Positions 43,262 through 51,830 of a stretch of DNA of 64,000 bases are shown piece by piece. The position numbers were made by a program, and so were the translations under genes. The DNA is from Chitinophaga sp. Cy-1792. Lineage in GTDB: Bacteria; Bacteroidota; Bacteroidia; Chitinophagales; Chitinophagaceae. Below the pieces are notes generated by a model. It made no database searches, was not told where the DNA came from, and was given only the letters and a program-made list of their open reading frames with translations. The stretch covers positions 2,046,001 to 2,110,000 of the forward strand of contig NZ_VWWO01000002.1 in NCBI RefSeq assembly GCF_011752935.1, in the 5' to 3' direction. How positions within the stretch are numbered: position 1 is the first letter of the stretch; each line of letters opens with the position of its first letter.

Positions 43262-45202
43262 TTATTCGAACGGTTTCCTGTTTACCACTTCTTCATTCAC
43301 AAGACTGATAAACTGATCGGGGTTCATGGTACCCAGATCACCTTTAGCCTGGCGGCGAACAGCAACGAGATTATCTGCTGCCTCTTTTTCACCTAATACC
43401 AGCATGTAAGGGATCTTGGCCAACTCTGCCTCACGGATCTTTTTACCTATTTTTTCGCTTCTGTCGTCGATCTCAGCACGAATGTCTGCTTTTTTCAGCA
43501 ATTCTGCCACTTTTTCCGCGTACTCCTGACTCTTGTCAGAGATTGGCAGGATTTTCACCTGGGTAGGTGCCAGCCACAGCGGGAATTTACCACCACAGTG
43601 TTCGATCAGTACGGCGATGAAACGTTCCAGTGAACCGAAAGGTGCACGGTGAATCATTACCGGACGATGTTTGGCGTTATCAGCACCGATGTATTCCAGT
43701 TCAAAACGCTCAGGGAGGTTATAGTCCACCTGGATGGTACCCAGCTGCCATTTACGTCCCAGCGCATCTTTCACCATGAAGTCCAGCTTAGGACCATAGA
43801 ACGCTGCTTCACCATATTCAACTACAGTAGGCAGGCCTTTTTCGTTTGCTGATTCGATGATCGCGCTTTCCGCCAGTTCCCAGTTTTCTTCGGAACCGAT
43901 GTATTTGCTGCGGTCTTCTTTATCGCGCAGGGAAACCTGGGCGGTATAGTTAGTGAAACCAAGGCTGTTAAATACGTACAGCACCAGGTCGATCACTTTC
44001 ATGAATTCTTCCTTCACCTGATCAGGACGGCAGAAAAGATGCGCATCATCCTGAGTAAAGCCTCTTACACGGGTAAGACCGTGCAGCTCACCATGCTGTT
44101 CGTAGCGGTAAACGGTACCGAATTCAGCAAAGCGTACCGGTAAATCCTTGTAGGATTTAGGAGAAGCTTTATACAGTTCGCAGTGATGCGGACAGTTCAT
44201 AGGTTTCAGCATGAACTCCTCACCTTCTTCAGGTGTGGTGATAGGTCTGAAACTGTCTTTCCCATATTTTTCGTAGTGACCGGAAGTCACGTACAGGTTT
44301 TTGTTACCGATATGCGGTGTAACAACCGGGAGGTAGCCGGTAGCCATCTGTGCATCCTGGAGGAAGCGTTGCAGGCGTTCACGCAGCAGCGCACCTTTAG
44401 GCAGCCACATAGGGAGGCCCAGACCTACTTTTTCAGAGAAGGTAAATAGTTCCAGTTCCTTACCCAGCTTACGGTGGTCACGTTTTTTAGCTTCTTCCAG
44501 CAGGGTCAGGTATTCTTCCAGTTCTTTTGCGTTCGGGAAGGTGATACCGTAGATGCGGGTCAGCATTTTATTGTTTTCATTACCACGCCAGTAAGCGCCG
44601 GCAATGTTGGTCAGTTTTATCGCCTTGATAAAACCGGTGTTCGGGATGTGTGGTCCGCGGCACAGATCAGTAAAACCACCCTGTGTATAGAAGGTAATGC
44701 TACCATCCTGGAGGTCGCTGATCAGTTCCAGCTTGTACTCATCTCCTTTTTCGGTGAAATATTGCAGGGCATCAGCTTTGCTGACTTCCTTGCGGGTGTA
44801 TTCGCTGTTGTGTTTTGCCAGCTCTACCATTTTAGCTTCGATCTTTCTCAGATCTTCTTCTGTAATGGCACGACCACCCAGGTCGATATCGTAATAGAAA
44901 CCGTTTTCAATTGAAGGGCCTATACCCAGTTTTACGCCAGGGTACAGTGCTTCCAGCGCTTCAGCCATAAGGTGGGCTGAAGAGTGCCACATGGTAGACT
45001 TGCCATCCGTATCCGTCCACGTAAGTAACTGCAGATTCGCATCCGTCGTAATAGGACGGGTAGCGTCCACAACGTCCCCGTTAACCTTTGCAGCCAATAC
45101 CTTACGCGCCAATCCTTCGCTGATGGATTTGGCGATGTCCAAAGCAGTTACGCCAGCTTCATACTGTCGCACCGCGCCATCTGGAAAAGTGATATTTATC
45201 AT
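43262..45202 (-). CDS. thrS: Threonyl-tRNA synthetase
   Basis: 646 residues, full length. N-terminal TGS domain ([20 protein letters not shown]), editing domain with the [11 protein letters not shown] and [10 protein letters not shown] zinc-type motifs, class II catalytic core ([27 protein letters not shown], motif 3 [11 protein letters not shown]) and C-terminal anticodon-binding domain ([20 protein letters not shown]). It charges tRNA-Thr and clears mis-charged serine. infC is 172 bp downstream on the same strand, the usual thrS-infC neighbourhood. Confidence 0.98.
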   Translation of the reverse strand: MINITFPDGAVRQYEAGVTALDIAKSISEGLARKVLAAKVNGDVVDATRPITTDANLQLLTWTDTDGKSTMWHSSAHLMAEALEALYPGVKLGIGPSIENGFYYDIDLGGRAITEEDLRKIEAKMVELAKHNSEYTRKEVSKADALQYFTEKGDEYKLELISDLQDGSITFYTQGGFTDLCRGPHIPNTGFIKAIKLTNIAGAYWRGNENNKMLTRIYGITFPNAKELEEYLTLLEEAKKRDHRKLGKELELFTFSEKVGLGLPMWLPKGALLRERLQRFLQDAQMATGYLPVVTPHIGNKNLYVTSGHYEKYGKDSFRPITTPEEGEEFMLKPMNCPHHCELYKASPKSYKDLPVRFAEFGTVYRYEQHGELHGLTRVRGFTQDDAHLFCRPDQVKEEFMKVIDLVLYVFNSLGFTNYTAQVSLRDKEDRSKYIGSEENWELAESAIIESANEKGLPTVVEYGEAAFYGPKLDFMVKDALGRKWQLGTIQVDYNLPERFELEYIGADNAKHRPVMIHRAPFGSLERFIAVLIEHCGGKFPLWLAPTQVKILPISDKSQEYAEKVAELLKKADIRAEIDDRSEKIGKKIREAELAKIPYMLVLGEKEAADNLVAVRRQAKGDLGTMNPDQFISLVNEEVVNRKPFE

Positions 45203-45464
45203 ACGTTATTCTAATGTATCCAATTTTTTAGCAGATACTGTGTTCCTTTTAAATAGGTTGCGAAGTTAAGCAATAGCTCTTGTTTTTTAACCAAACTCCG
45301 GCAGAATTTGCAAATTATACATTTTAAACTTAGGAGCTAACAGGTTAACACTAACCGCAATATCTCCGAAAATAAGGTGCAGCACAGCAATTTGACGGCA
45401 GTTGATGGTAAGCATTAATTTTTCTTTCCGGAAGATAGTTAAGCTTTTGTTCCCGCTTCCCTGG

Positions 45465-45477
45465 CCGCCTTCGGCGG
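45465..45477. repeat. Small palindrome CCGCC-TTC-GGCGG
   Basis: Five-bp arms around a TTC loop, 27 bp from the larger palindrome that also uses a TTC loop. Confidence 0.6.
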
Positions 45478-45504
45478 ATGCGGCTTCCGTTATAATATCC
45501 TTCC

Positions 45505-45543
45505 GGGACTGGGCCCGATGCCTTCGGCATCGGGCCCAGTCCC
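45505..45543. repeat. Perfect 18-bp-arm palindrome
   Basis: GGGACTGGGCCCGATGCC (45505-45522) and GGCATCGGGCCCAGTCCC (45526-45543) are exact complements around TTC. Its last three bases are the first three of the next palindrome. It is far longer and richer in GC than the ordinary terminators of this window and lacks a T tract. Confidence 0.9.
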
Positions 45544-45581
45544 ATTTTTGTCGGCCGCCTGCGGTGGCCGACAAAAATGGG
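45541..45581. repeat. Perfect 16-bp-arm palindrome
   Basis: CCCATTTTTGTCGGCC (45541-45556) and GGCCGACAAAAATGGG (45566-45581) are exact complements. The loop GCCTGCGGT can add three more pairs, one of them G-T. It ends 10 bp past the lipoprotein stop codon and may double as its transcript end. Confidence 0.88.
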
Positions 45582-45591
45582 ATAAAAATGC

Positions 45592-46185
45592 TTATTTATA
45601 AATTAACGAATCATTGGTAGACCCGCAACTTAACATCTTCTCTCCAAAATACGGATTTACGATCTTTTCAGTTTCACTCAGCCAATAAGCACCTTTGTCA
45701 TCAAATGCCATCGGGCAAAACTGGTGGTAAACCGTATGGCCTTTATAGCCGGTGGTTTTAATAAGATCATACAGCATGTCAGATATCATCTGGAAAGAGG
45801 CCCTTTTGCCTTCAATATCCTGCTCCCCCTGCAAACCAGTCAGCTCAGCGCTGATACTGCCCGTAATACCCGTGATATTACCCAGGCGGGCACTATCCAT
45901 CTGCAATAATTGCACCGGCAGACTATCCACATGCAATTTTAGCACTGCCGCTGCCGCACTGGCGGCCGTAGCATTAGAACCTGCAAATGCGGCAGAGAGC
46001 TGGTAATATGCCCCCATTACCTGGTTCAGGGAGTCATAATAAACGTCATTATAGGGTGCCTGTAAGGCGGTTGTGGCCGCAACGGCTGTATCTTCTCCCC
46101 CTTTTTCAGCACCCTGATTATGACAGGAAAACAGGCTGGCAGAGAGTATCATGGCTCCAAACGGGAGAAATATTTTTAATTTCAT
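45592..46185 (-). CDS. DUF3347-domain lipoprotein
   Basis: 197 residues from the ATG at 46183-46185, chosen because it gives a clean lipoprotein signal (MKLKIFLPFGAMILSASLFS, Cys21). The mature part is an alpha-helical domain ending in YHQFCPMAFDDKGAYWLSET, then NPYFGEKMLSCG. This Cys-Pro-Met and Met-Leu-x-Cys pattern is the DUF3347 signature, a domain often fused to or found near metal-efflux adaptors. A periplasmic metal-binding role is inferred from these thiol/thioether residues and from the RND metal pump 5 kb away. It is divergent from the ABC-F gene. Confidence 0.82.
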   Translation of the reverse strand: MKLKIFLPFGAMILSASLFSCHNQGAEKGGEDTAVAATTALQAPYNDVYYDSLNQVMGAYYQLSAAFAGSNATAASAAAAVLKLHVDSLPVQLLQMDSARLGNITGITGSISAELTGLQGEQDIEGKRASFQMISDMLYDLIKTTGYKGHTVYHQFCPMAFDDKGAYWLSETEKIVNPYFGEKMLSCGSTNDSLIYK

Positions 46186-46203
46186 CTTTTCTAATTTGTT
46201 AAA

Positions 46204-46211
46204 CAAAACTA
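46204..46211 (-). promoter_or_regulatory. -7 box of the DUF3347 lipoprotein gene
   Basis: TAGTTTTG on the minus strand, 18 nt before the ATG. No TTTG lies 19 bp upstream; the tandem palindromes occupy that zone. Confidence 0.45.
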
Positions 46212-46229
46212 AAGAATTGTATTCATAAG

Positions 46230-46259
46230 GATTATAATCTGATAATTATCCTTATAATC
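46230..46259. promoter_or_regulatory. Tandem palindromic operator between DUF3347 gene and ABC-F gene
   Basis: GATTATAATC (46230-46239) and GATAATTATC (46241-46250) are two perfect 10-bp palindromes, 11 bp start to start. TTATAATC recurs at 46232 and 46252. They sit in the -33 zone of both divergent promoters. The GATAAT hexamers resemble Fur-type sites, but other regulators are possible. Confidence 0.5.
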
Positions 46260-46261
46260 AG

Positions 46262-46269
46262 TAACTTTG
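46262..46269 (+). promoter_or_regulatory. -7 box of the ABC-F gene
   Basis: TAACTTTG matches TAnnTTTG, 34 nt before the ATG. Confidence 0.5.
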
Positions 46270-46303
46270 CACGTTTTATTCAACCTTTGTATTTGTATTT
46301 TTT

Positions 46304-48271
46304 ATGTTGATCGCATTACAGGACATAACATTTGAGTTTGGCTCCAGGGTGATTTTGGAAAATTCCTCCTGGCATATTGAACCCGGCGACCGTATCGGCC
46401 TGATAGGCCTGAACGGAACTGGTAAATCCACTTTGCTGCGCATCATCAATGGCGAATACTCTGTCTCCAAAGGAAGTGTCAATAAAAGTAAAAACCTGAG
46501 TATCGGTTTCTTCAACCAGGACCTCCTGAGCTTTGAAACAGACGAATCTATCCTCACCGTAGGTATGATGGCCTTTGGTAAAGCACTCGAGCTGGAAAAA
46601 GACATCGAAAGGATCACCAAAGAACTCGAACATAACCAGACCGACGAACTGCTCAACGAATTCAGTGATAAGTTACACGAATTCGAAGCCCTCGACGGTT
46701 ATAATATGAAACACAAGACCGCCCAGGTACTGGAAGGTCTCGGTTTCAGCACGGCAGACCTGGAACGTCCCTACAGCCAGTTCTCCGGAGGTTGGCGTAT
46801 GCGTGTACTCCTCGCCCGTCTTATCCTCCAGCAGCCGGATGTACTCATGCTCGATGAGCCTACCAACCACCTTGACCTTCCTTCCATCGAATGGCTGGAG
46901 CGTTACCTGATTGGTTACAACGGCGCCGTGATCATCGTTTCCCACGACCGCTTCTTCCTGGACCGTATGGTAAATGGTATCGTAGAAGTTTACCAGCAGC
47001 AGTTACACCACTACTCCGGTAACTACGAAGATTACGAAGTAGAGAAAGAACTGCGCCGCGAAATGCAGCAACGTGCCTACGAAAATCAGCAGGACTATAT
47101 CCGCCAGCAGGAAAGATTTATCGAACGATTCAAGGCGAAAGCTTCCAAAGCCGCACAGGCACAGAGTATAGCCAAGCGCCTCGATAAGTTGGATAGAATC
47201 GAACAGGTAGATGGCGGCCCTTCCAAAATCCGTATCAACTTCACCGTTGAAAAGATGCCGGGAAAAATCCTCGCTACCCTGACCGATGTCAGCAAAAGCT
47301 TTGGCAACAACGTCATTCTTAAAAATACCGGTGCAGAGATCAACCGTGGTGATAAAATTGCCCTTATCGGTGCAAACGGTAAAGGTAAGTCTACCCTACT
47401 CCGCATCATTGCCGGCACCGAAACCCACGAAGGTGAGCGCACGCCGGGTCATAACGTAGTTACCAGTTTCTACGCCCAGCACCAGCTGGAATCCCTGGAC
47501 CTCAACAGCGAGATCCTGGATGAGCTGAAAAATGCCGGCAGCGGTAAAACAGAACTGGAACTCCGTCAGCTGTTAGGCTGCTTCCTATTTACCGGCGACG
47601 ACGTATTTAAAAAGATACGTATCCTTTCCGGTGGTGAAAAAGCCCGCGTAGCACTGGCTAAAACCATTATCAGCCAGGCCAACTTCCTCATGCTCGATGA
47701 GCCGACGAACCACCTGGACATGAACTCCGTACAGATGCTGATCGATGCACTCGCGAAATATGAAGGTAGTATCGTACTCGTTTCCCACGACCGTTATTTC
47801 GTTAGCCAGACAGCCAACAAAATCTGGGAAATCGTAGATGGTGAAATCAAAGAGTTTAAAGGCACCTACGGGGAATGGGAAGAATGGAAAAAACGTATGG
47901 CTGCCAATCAGCAGATCCAGGAAAAGGAGAAAACCACTCCTTCCCATGGTAACGCTGCCGCAGAAACGAAAAAAGAAACCAAAGCGGAAGCTGTAGCCCC
48001 TAAAGGCGCCATCAATAAAGATGTGCAGCGTGAACTGCAGAAACAACAGAAGCAGTTTAGTAACCTGGAAGGACAGCTGGCCAGTCTGAAAGCCCGCAAG
48101 GCTGACCTGGAAGCCAGCCTTGGCAATCCGGATATCTACGGCAACAAGGATAAATTCGCTTCTGTGGAAAGTGAATACAATGATGTACTCAAATTCCTCG
48201 AAAGAGCGAATGAACAATATGAAGGGCTGTTCGACAAAATCATGCAGCTGGAAGCAGCGCTGATGAGCTAA
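46304..48271 (+). CDS. ABC-F family ATPase (Uup/EttA type)
   Basis: 655 residues with two ATP cassettes and no membrane segment. Walker A GLNGTGKST and GANGKGKST, signature SGGWRMRVLLARL and SGGEKARVALAKT, and Walker B LMLDEPTNHLD in both halves. The linker between cassettes is basic (RFIERFKAKASKAAQAQSIA). The last ~90 residues form a charged coiled coil of the Uup type (LQKQQKQFSNLEGQLASLKA). ABC-F proteins act on ribosomes: EttA, Uup and relatives clear stalled or empty E-site states, and some members give antibiotic resistance. Nothing here marks it as a resistance factor. Confidence 0.94.
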   Translation: MLIALQDITFEFGSRVILENSSWHIEPGDRIGLIGLNGTGKSTLLRIINGEYSVSKGSVNKSKNLSIGFFNQDLLSFETDESILTVGMMAFGKALELEKDIERITKELEHNQTDELLNEFSDKLHEFEALDGYNMKHKTAQVLEGLGFSTADLERPYSQFSGGWRMRVLLARLILQQPDVLMLDEPTNHLDLPSIEWLERYLIGYNGAVIIVSHDRFFLDRMVNGIVEVYQQQLHHYSGNYEDYEVEKELRREMQQRAYENQQDYIRQQERFIERFKAKASKAAQAQSIAKRLDKLDRIEQVDGGPSKIRINFTVEKMPGKILATLTDVSKSFGNNVILKNTGAEINRGDKIALIGANGKGKSTLLRIIAGTETHEGERTPGHNVVTSFYAQHQLESLDLNSEILDELKNAGSGKTELELRQLLGCFLFTGDDVFKKIRILSGGEKARVALAKTIISQANFLMLDEPTNHLDMNSVQMLIDALAKYEGSIVLVSHDRYFVSQTANKIWEIVDGEIKEFKGTYGEWEEWKKRMAANQQIQEKEKTTPSHGNAAAETKKETKAEAVAPKGAINKDVQRELQKQQKQFSNLEGQLASLKARKADLEASLGNPDIYGNKDKFASVESEYNDVLKFLERANEQYEGLFDKIMQLEAALMS

Positions 48272-48281
48272 TGCCGCCCCC

Positions 48282-48322
48282 ATACCCCGGAAATACCTGT
48301 AACACAGGCTTCTCCGGGGTAT
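48282..48322 (+). terminator. Nested hairpin between ABC-F and response regulator genes
   Basis: ATACCCCGG (48282-48290) pairs with CCGGGGTAT (48314-48322), and inside CCTGT/ACAGG form a second stem. No T tract follows, so it could be an RNA-end stabiliser or attenuator ahead of the two-component genes. Confidence 0.55.
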
Positions 48323-48348
48323 ATCATCTCACAAAAACAAACATTTTC

Positions 48349-49035
48349 ATGCAAAAAATTCTTGTAGTAGAAGATGAAGTGAAAGTTGCCAACGCTGTAA
48401 AAAAAGGATTGGAAGAAAATGGTTTTGATGTGGACGTTGCCTATGACGGCCGTATGGCTAAAAGCCTCGTCAACAGCAACAATTACGACCTGGTTATCCT
48501 CGACCTCAATCTGCCCCACAGCAACGGATACGAACTTTGCGAGGTGATACGACAGAAAAACATCCGTATTCCCATTATTATGCTGACGGCCTTAGGTGGT
48601 ATGGATGATAAAATGCAGGCTTTTGAACTAGGGGCAGATGATTACCTCGTAAAACCCTTCGACTTCAGAGAACTACTTGCCAGAATACGCGTATTCCTCA
48701 AACGTGCCGGCTCCGAAACTTCACAAAGTACCCAATACAAAATCGTTATAGGCGACCTCGAAATCGACCGGGAAAAGAAAGAAGTGAGCCGTAGCGGCAA
48801 AAAAATAGCCCTTACTGCCAAAGAATACCAGCTGCTGGAATTCCTGGCCCTCCATAAAGGAAAAGTTATTTCCAAACTTACCATTGCCGAGAAAGTATGG
48901 GATATCGACTTTGACACAGGTACCAATGTGATCGAAGTATATATGAACTTCCTTCGTAAAAAAATTGACAAGGATTTCGAAAATAAACTCCTGCATACCA
49001 AAACAGGTATGGGTTATTACCTCTCAGAAGAATAG
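48349..49035 (+). CDS. OmpR/PhoB-family response regulator
   Basis: 228 residues from the ATG at 48349 (MQKILVVEDEVKVANAVKKG); upstream in-frame codons fall in the hairpin and are not used. The receiver has the acidic pair Glu8-Asp9, phospho-acceptor Asp52 (LVILDLNLP), Thr80 and Lys102. Residues ~130-228 are a winged-helix DNA-binding domain (EVSRSGKKIALTAKEYQLLE, VIEVYMNFLRKKID, TGMGYYL). The kinase gene starts 6 bp downstream. Proteins like this bind direct repeats spaced 11 bp; such an array lies before the adjacent pump operon at 50472, the probable target. Confidence 0.95.
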   Translation: MQKILVVEDEVKVANAVKKGLEENGFDVDVAYDGRMAKSLVNSNNYDLVILDLNLPHSNGYELCEVIRQKNIRIPIIMLTALGGMDDKMQAFELGADDYLVKPFDFRELLARIRVFLKRAGSETSQSTQYKIVIGDLEIDREKKEVSRSGKKIALTAKEYQLLEFLALHKGKVISKLTIAEKVWDIDFDTGTNVIEVYMNFLRKKIDKDFENKLLHTKTGMGYYLSEE

Positions 49036-49041
49036 CCTCCA

Positions 49042-50409
49042 TTGAAGATCAAATACAAAATAGCGCTCTATTATACGGTGTCAGCAACGCTGATGCTGAT
49101 GATATTTGCCGTGCTGGTGTATTACTTTTCTTCAAAATCCAGGAAAGCAGAATACCTGGAACGCCTGGAATACCGTGCCCGCTCCATTGCCAATGTGATC
49201 ATCGAAGATGGCCATGTAAAAGTGGACCTGCTTCGCAAGCTGGACCGCACTACCTTCCAGGACCTTTACAAAGAAAGCATTCTTGTATATAATACCAATT
49301 ACGATCTCCTCTACAGCAACCTGAAAGATACCACCATTCGCACCCACCGCAGCCTGCTGGATTATATCAGGCAAAACAAAACCTTCAGTTACGAAAAAGG
49401 CAGTGGCGAAGAAGTAGGTATTTATTATACCGAAGAGAATGTTTCGGTGATTGTAATTGTATCTTCCTTTGACAAATATGGTTACCAGAACCTCCAGAAC
49501 CTGAGCCGTATCCTGCTCCTGGAGCTGGCCACAGCCATTCTGGTACTGGTGGGCGTGGGTTATTTCTTCGCCCGTAAAATGGTGGAACCCATTGATAAGC
49601 TGGTGAAGGAAGTGGACAGTATCAACGCCAACAACCTGCAGGACAGAGAAGTGGCCGTGCAGGGACGGGACGAGATTGCCAAGCTGGCTGCCAACTTCAA
49701 TACGATGCTGCAGCGACTCAGCGACTCATTCGATCTGCAGAAAAGCTTTGTGAGCAATGCTTCCCATGAACTGCGGACGCCCCTCGCCTCTATTATCAGT
49801 CAGTTACAGGTAACGCTGTCGAAAGAACGCAGCGCAGAAGAATACCAGAGCGTATTAAGCTCCGTACTGGAAGATGCCGAAAGTCTGACAGACCTTACCA
49901 ATGGCCTTTTACAGCTGGCACAGTCGGAGATGAAAGAACAGGAATTCGTGTTCGGTGATGTGAGAATAGACGAATTGCTGATGGATATGGCCAACCTTAT
50001 CCGCCTGAAACAAAGAGAAAGCAAGATCGATATACAGTTCAATAAATTCCCGGACAACGACTTGCTGGTCACCTGTTTCGGCAATGAAAGCCTGCTGAAA
50101 GTCCTTTTCATCAACCTGGTAGACAATGCCTGCAAATTCAGTAAAGACAATACGGCACACGTTTTTATTGATTTCTATACCCAGTATATTATGGTACAGA
50201 TAAAAGATAATGGCATCGGTATTCCAGCGGACGAGATCAATAAAATATTTGAACCCTTCTACCGTGGACTGAATGCACAGAAAGTCCGTGGCCATGGATT
50301 GGGCTTATCTATCTGTAAAAAGATAGTACAGATACACAACGGACATATAACGGTAACGTCTACCCCGGAAGACGGCACTACCTTTACGGTGATACTCCCG
50401 CATCTGTAA
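49042..50409 (+). CDS. Sensor histidine kinase of the metal-pump cluster
   Basis: 455 residues from TTG 49042 (MKIKYKIALYYTVSATLMLM). TM1 about 8-29, a ~130-residue periplasmic sensor, TM2 about 156-175, then HAMP (ARKMVEPIDKLVKEVDSINA), HisKA with His242 (VSNASHELRTPLASI), and an ATPase domain with N-box FINLVDNACKFS, G1 IKDNGIGIP and G2 GHGLGLSICKKIV. It phosphorylates the regulator encoded 6 bp upstream. Location directly before a TolC/adaptor/RND operon suggests it senses a metal or envelope stress in the periplasm; a metal ligand cluster is not obvious in the sensor. Confidence 0.94.
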   Translation: MKIKYKIALYYTVSATLMLMIFAVLVYYFSSKSRKAEYLERLEYRARSIANVIIEDGHVKVDLLRKLDRTTFQDLYKESILVYNTNYDLLYSNLKDTTIRTHRSLLDYIRQNKTFSYEKGSGEEVGIYYTEENVSVIVIVSSFDKYGYQNLQNLSRILLLELATAILVLVGVGYFFARKMVEPIDKLVKEVDSINANNLQDREVAVQGRDEIAKLAANFNTMLQRLSDSFDLQKSFVSNASHELRTPLASIISQLQVTLSKERSAEEYQSVLSSVLEDAESLTDLTNGLLQLAQSEMKEQEFVFGDVRIDELLMDMANLIRLKQRESKIDIQFNKFPDNDLLVTCFGNESLLKVLFINLVDNACKFSKDNTAHVFIDFYTQYIMVQIKDNGIGIPADEINKIFEPFYRGLNAQKVRGHGLGLSICKKIVQIHNGHITVTSTPEDGTTFTVILPHL

Positions 50410-50471
50410 ACCGGCAGCAGTCAAGGAATTACAACTCACTCCTTCTTCCCTTTCCCAGTTAACTAATTTAA

Positions 50472-50529
50472 TTTTAATATCATTTTAATACGCCTTAAAG
50501 GAGCCTTTAATCTGGCTTTAAGATTTTTG
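50472..50529 (+). promoter_or_regulatory. Five 11-bp-spaced repeats plus -7 box before the RND operon
   Basis: TTTTAAT starts at 50472 and 50483, CTTAAAG at 50494, CTTTAAT at 50505 and CTTTAAG at 50516, a strict 11-bp step. Two of them form the perfect dyad TTAAAGG-AG-CCTTTAA (50495-50510). The array ends on GATTTTTG (50522-50529), a one-mismatch -7 box, and no -33 TTTG is present. This is the layout of an OmpR/PhoB-activated promoter, and the adjacent response regulator is the natural candidate. Confidence 0.7.
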
Positions 50530-50548
50530 CAGGCTGAAATAAAGGCGT

Positions 50549-51826
50549 ATGCAACGATTAAAATTACTGATCACTTCAGTATGCATGACAGGCCTGGGCT
50601 ATATTCAACCTATATTCGCACAGCGTCAGGCTACACCAGTAACCTTGCAGTCTGTTGAAGATTCATTTCTTGTACGGAATTATGCATTACTGGCACAACG
50701 ATATCAGATAGATGCCTCCAAAGCACTCATCAGGCAGGCTAAAATCTGGAGTAACCCCAACTTCAGTACTGTACTGGGATTTGGCAGCACCGACCACATC
50801 AAACCATTTGATGTTGGCGCCAATGGTGAAACGCAGTACAATATTGACCAGCTGATTCAGCTGGCAGGTAAGCGGAACAAAGGTATCCAGCTTGCCGGCA
50901 CTGCAGCCCGAATGAACGAGGCCACCTTTGATGAACTGGTAAGAACATTGAAGTTACAGCTGAGAGAGAATTTTTATAATATCTACTATCAGCAGCAGAC
51001 AGCAGTTATCCTGAAAGAACAACTGGAAAACCTGCAGAAAATTGTGGATGCCTATGTAGAGGCCGACAGAAAAGGAAGCGTGGCACATGCAGACCTGGTA
51101 AGGCTGCAGGCCTTACAGGTGGGGCTGGAAAATGACTATGCTGATCTGAAGCAACAGGAACTCGAATCACAGAAAAACCTACAACAGTTACTCCATAGCC
51201 AGGAATTCTATGAAGCCAGTTTACAGACACCAGATCTGGCCCATTATTCTCTGGACCATATTCAGTTACCGCAGCTGCTCGACAGCGCCGCCCAGAACCG
51301 TCCTGATGTACGGCTGGCCGCATTGCAGTATCAGACTGCGGAACTGAATTACCGGTTGCAAAAATCGATCGCGGTACCAGATCTGCATGTAGGCGCCACC
51401 TATGACAAATCCGGCAGTTATGTCAATAATTTCGTAGGCCTGACCCTAGGCATAGACCTTCCCCTCTGGAACCGCAACCAGGGCAATATTCGCGCCGCAC
51501 AATACCAGGTGAGCAGTGTAGAACAGCAGTTCAAACAGCAGCAATCCGTTGCACAGACGGAAGTATTAAATGCCTATCAGCGTATCGTACAACTCGAAAA
51601 ACGGTACAAAGGATTTGACCTTCACCAGTTCCAGACTGAATTTGATACCCTTATCGAAGAAGTAGCGAAAAATTTCCGCAAAGGAAATATCTCCCTCCTA
51701 CAGTTTATCGATTATTTCAACAGCTACAGCGACAACGCAAAAAATATCAACCGGTTTTTATCCAACAGGATAAATGCCTATGAGGAACTTAACTATGCAA
51801 CAGGACAAGAACTATTTAAAAACTAA
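50549..51826 (+). CDS. TolC-family outer-membrane efflux protein (CzcC/CusC-like)
   Basis: 425 residues with a signal peptide (MQRLKLLITSVCMTGLGYIQ, cleaved after FAQ). Two OEP repeats: long helices with KALIRQAKIWSNPNFSTVLG and, in the second half, DVRLAALQYQTAELNYRLQK, then the beta part NNFVGLTLGIDLPLWNRNQG. That PLWNRNQG motif is common in CzcC-type proteins. It forms the outer-membrane channel of the tripartite pump encoded downstream; the adaptor gene begins 4 bp after its stop. It is the first gene of the operon and sits behind the repeat-array promoter. Confidence 0.93.
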   Translation: MQRLKLLITSVCMTGLGYIQPIFAQRQATPVTLQSVEDSFLVRNYALLAQRYQIDASKALIRQAKIWSNPNFSTVLGFGSTDHIKPFDVGANGETQYNIDQLIQLAGKRNKGIQLAGTAARMNEATFDELVRTLKLQLRENFYNIYYQQQTAVILKEQLENLQKIVDAYVEADRKGSVAHADLVRLQALQVGLENDYADLKQQELESQKNLQQLLHSQEFYEASLQTPDLAHYSLDHIQLPQLLDSAAQNRPDVRLAALQYQTAELNYRLQKSIAVPDLHVGATYDKSGSYVNNFVGLTLGIDLPLWNRNQGNIRAAQYQVSSVEQQFKQQQSVAQTEVLNAYQRIVQLEKRYKGFDLHQFQTEFDTLIEEVAKNFRKGNISLLQFIDYFNSYSDNAKNINRFLSNRINAYEELNYATGQELFKN

Positions 51827-51830
51827 ACTT

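Larger units (their letters stand above)
45203..45591. other. Intergenic region thrS / DUF3347 lipoprotein with clustered palindromes
   Basis: 389 bp. The right half holds three GC-rich palindromes in about 120 bp (listed separately). The left half has the thrS upstream region; TAACTTCG near 45262 is a poor -7 candidate. Frames through the palindromes look non-coding. Confidence 0.6.

Noticed and set aside
45287..45574. 95-codon minus-strand frame over the palindromes
   Set aside because: It is created by the palindromic DNA, has low-complexity Arg/Gln/Gly content and no homologous look.
46304..48271. ABC transporter ATPase or antibiotic-resistance ABC-F
   Set aside because: There are two cassettes in one chain, no membrane domain and a Uup-type C-terminal coiled coil; no feature specific to resistance-type ABC-F proteins is seen.
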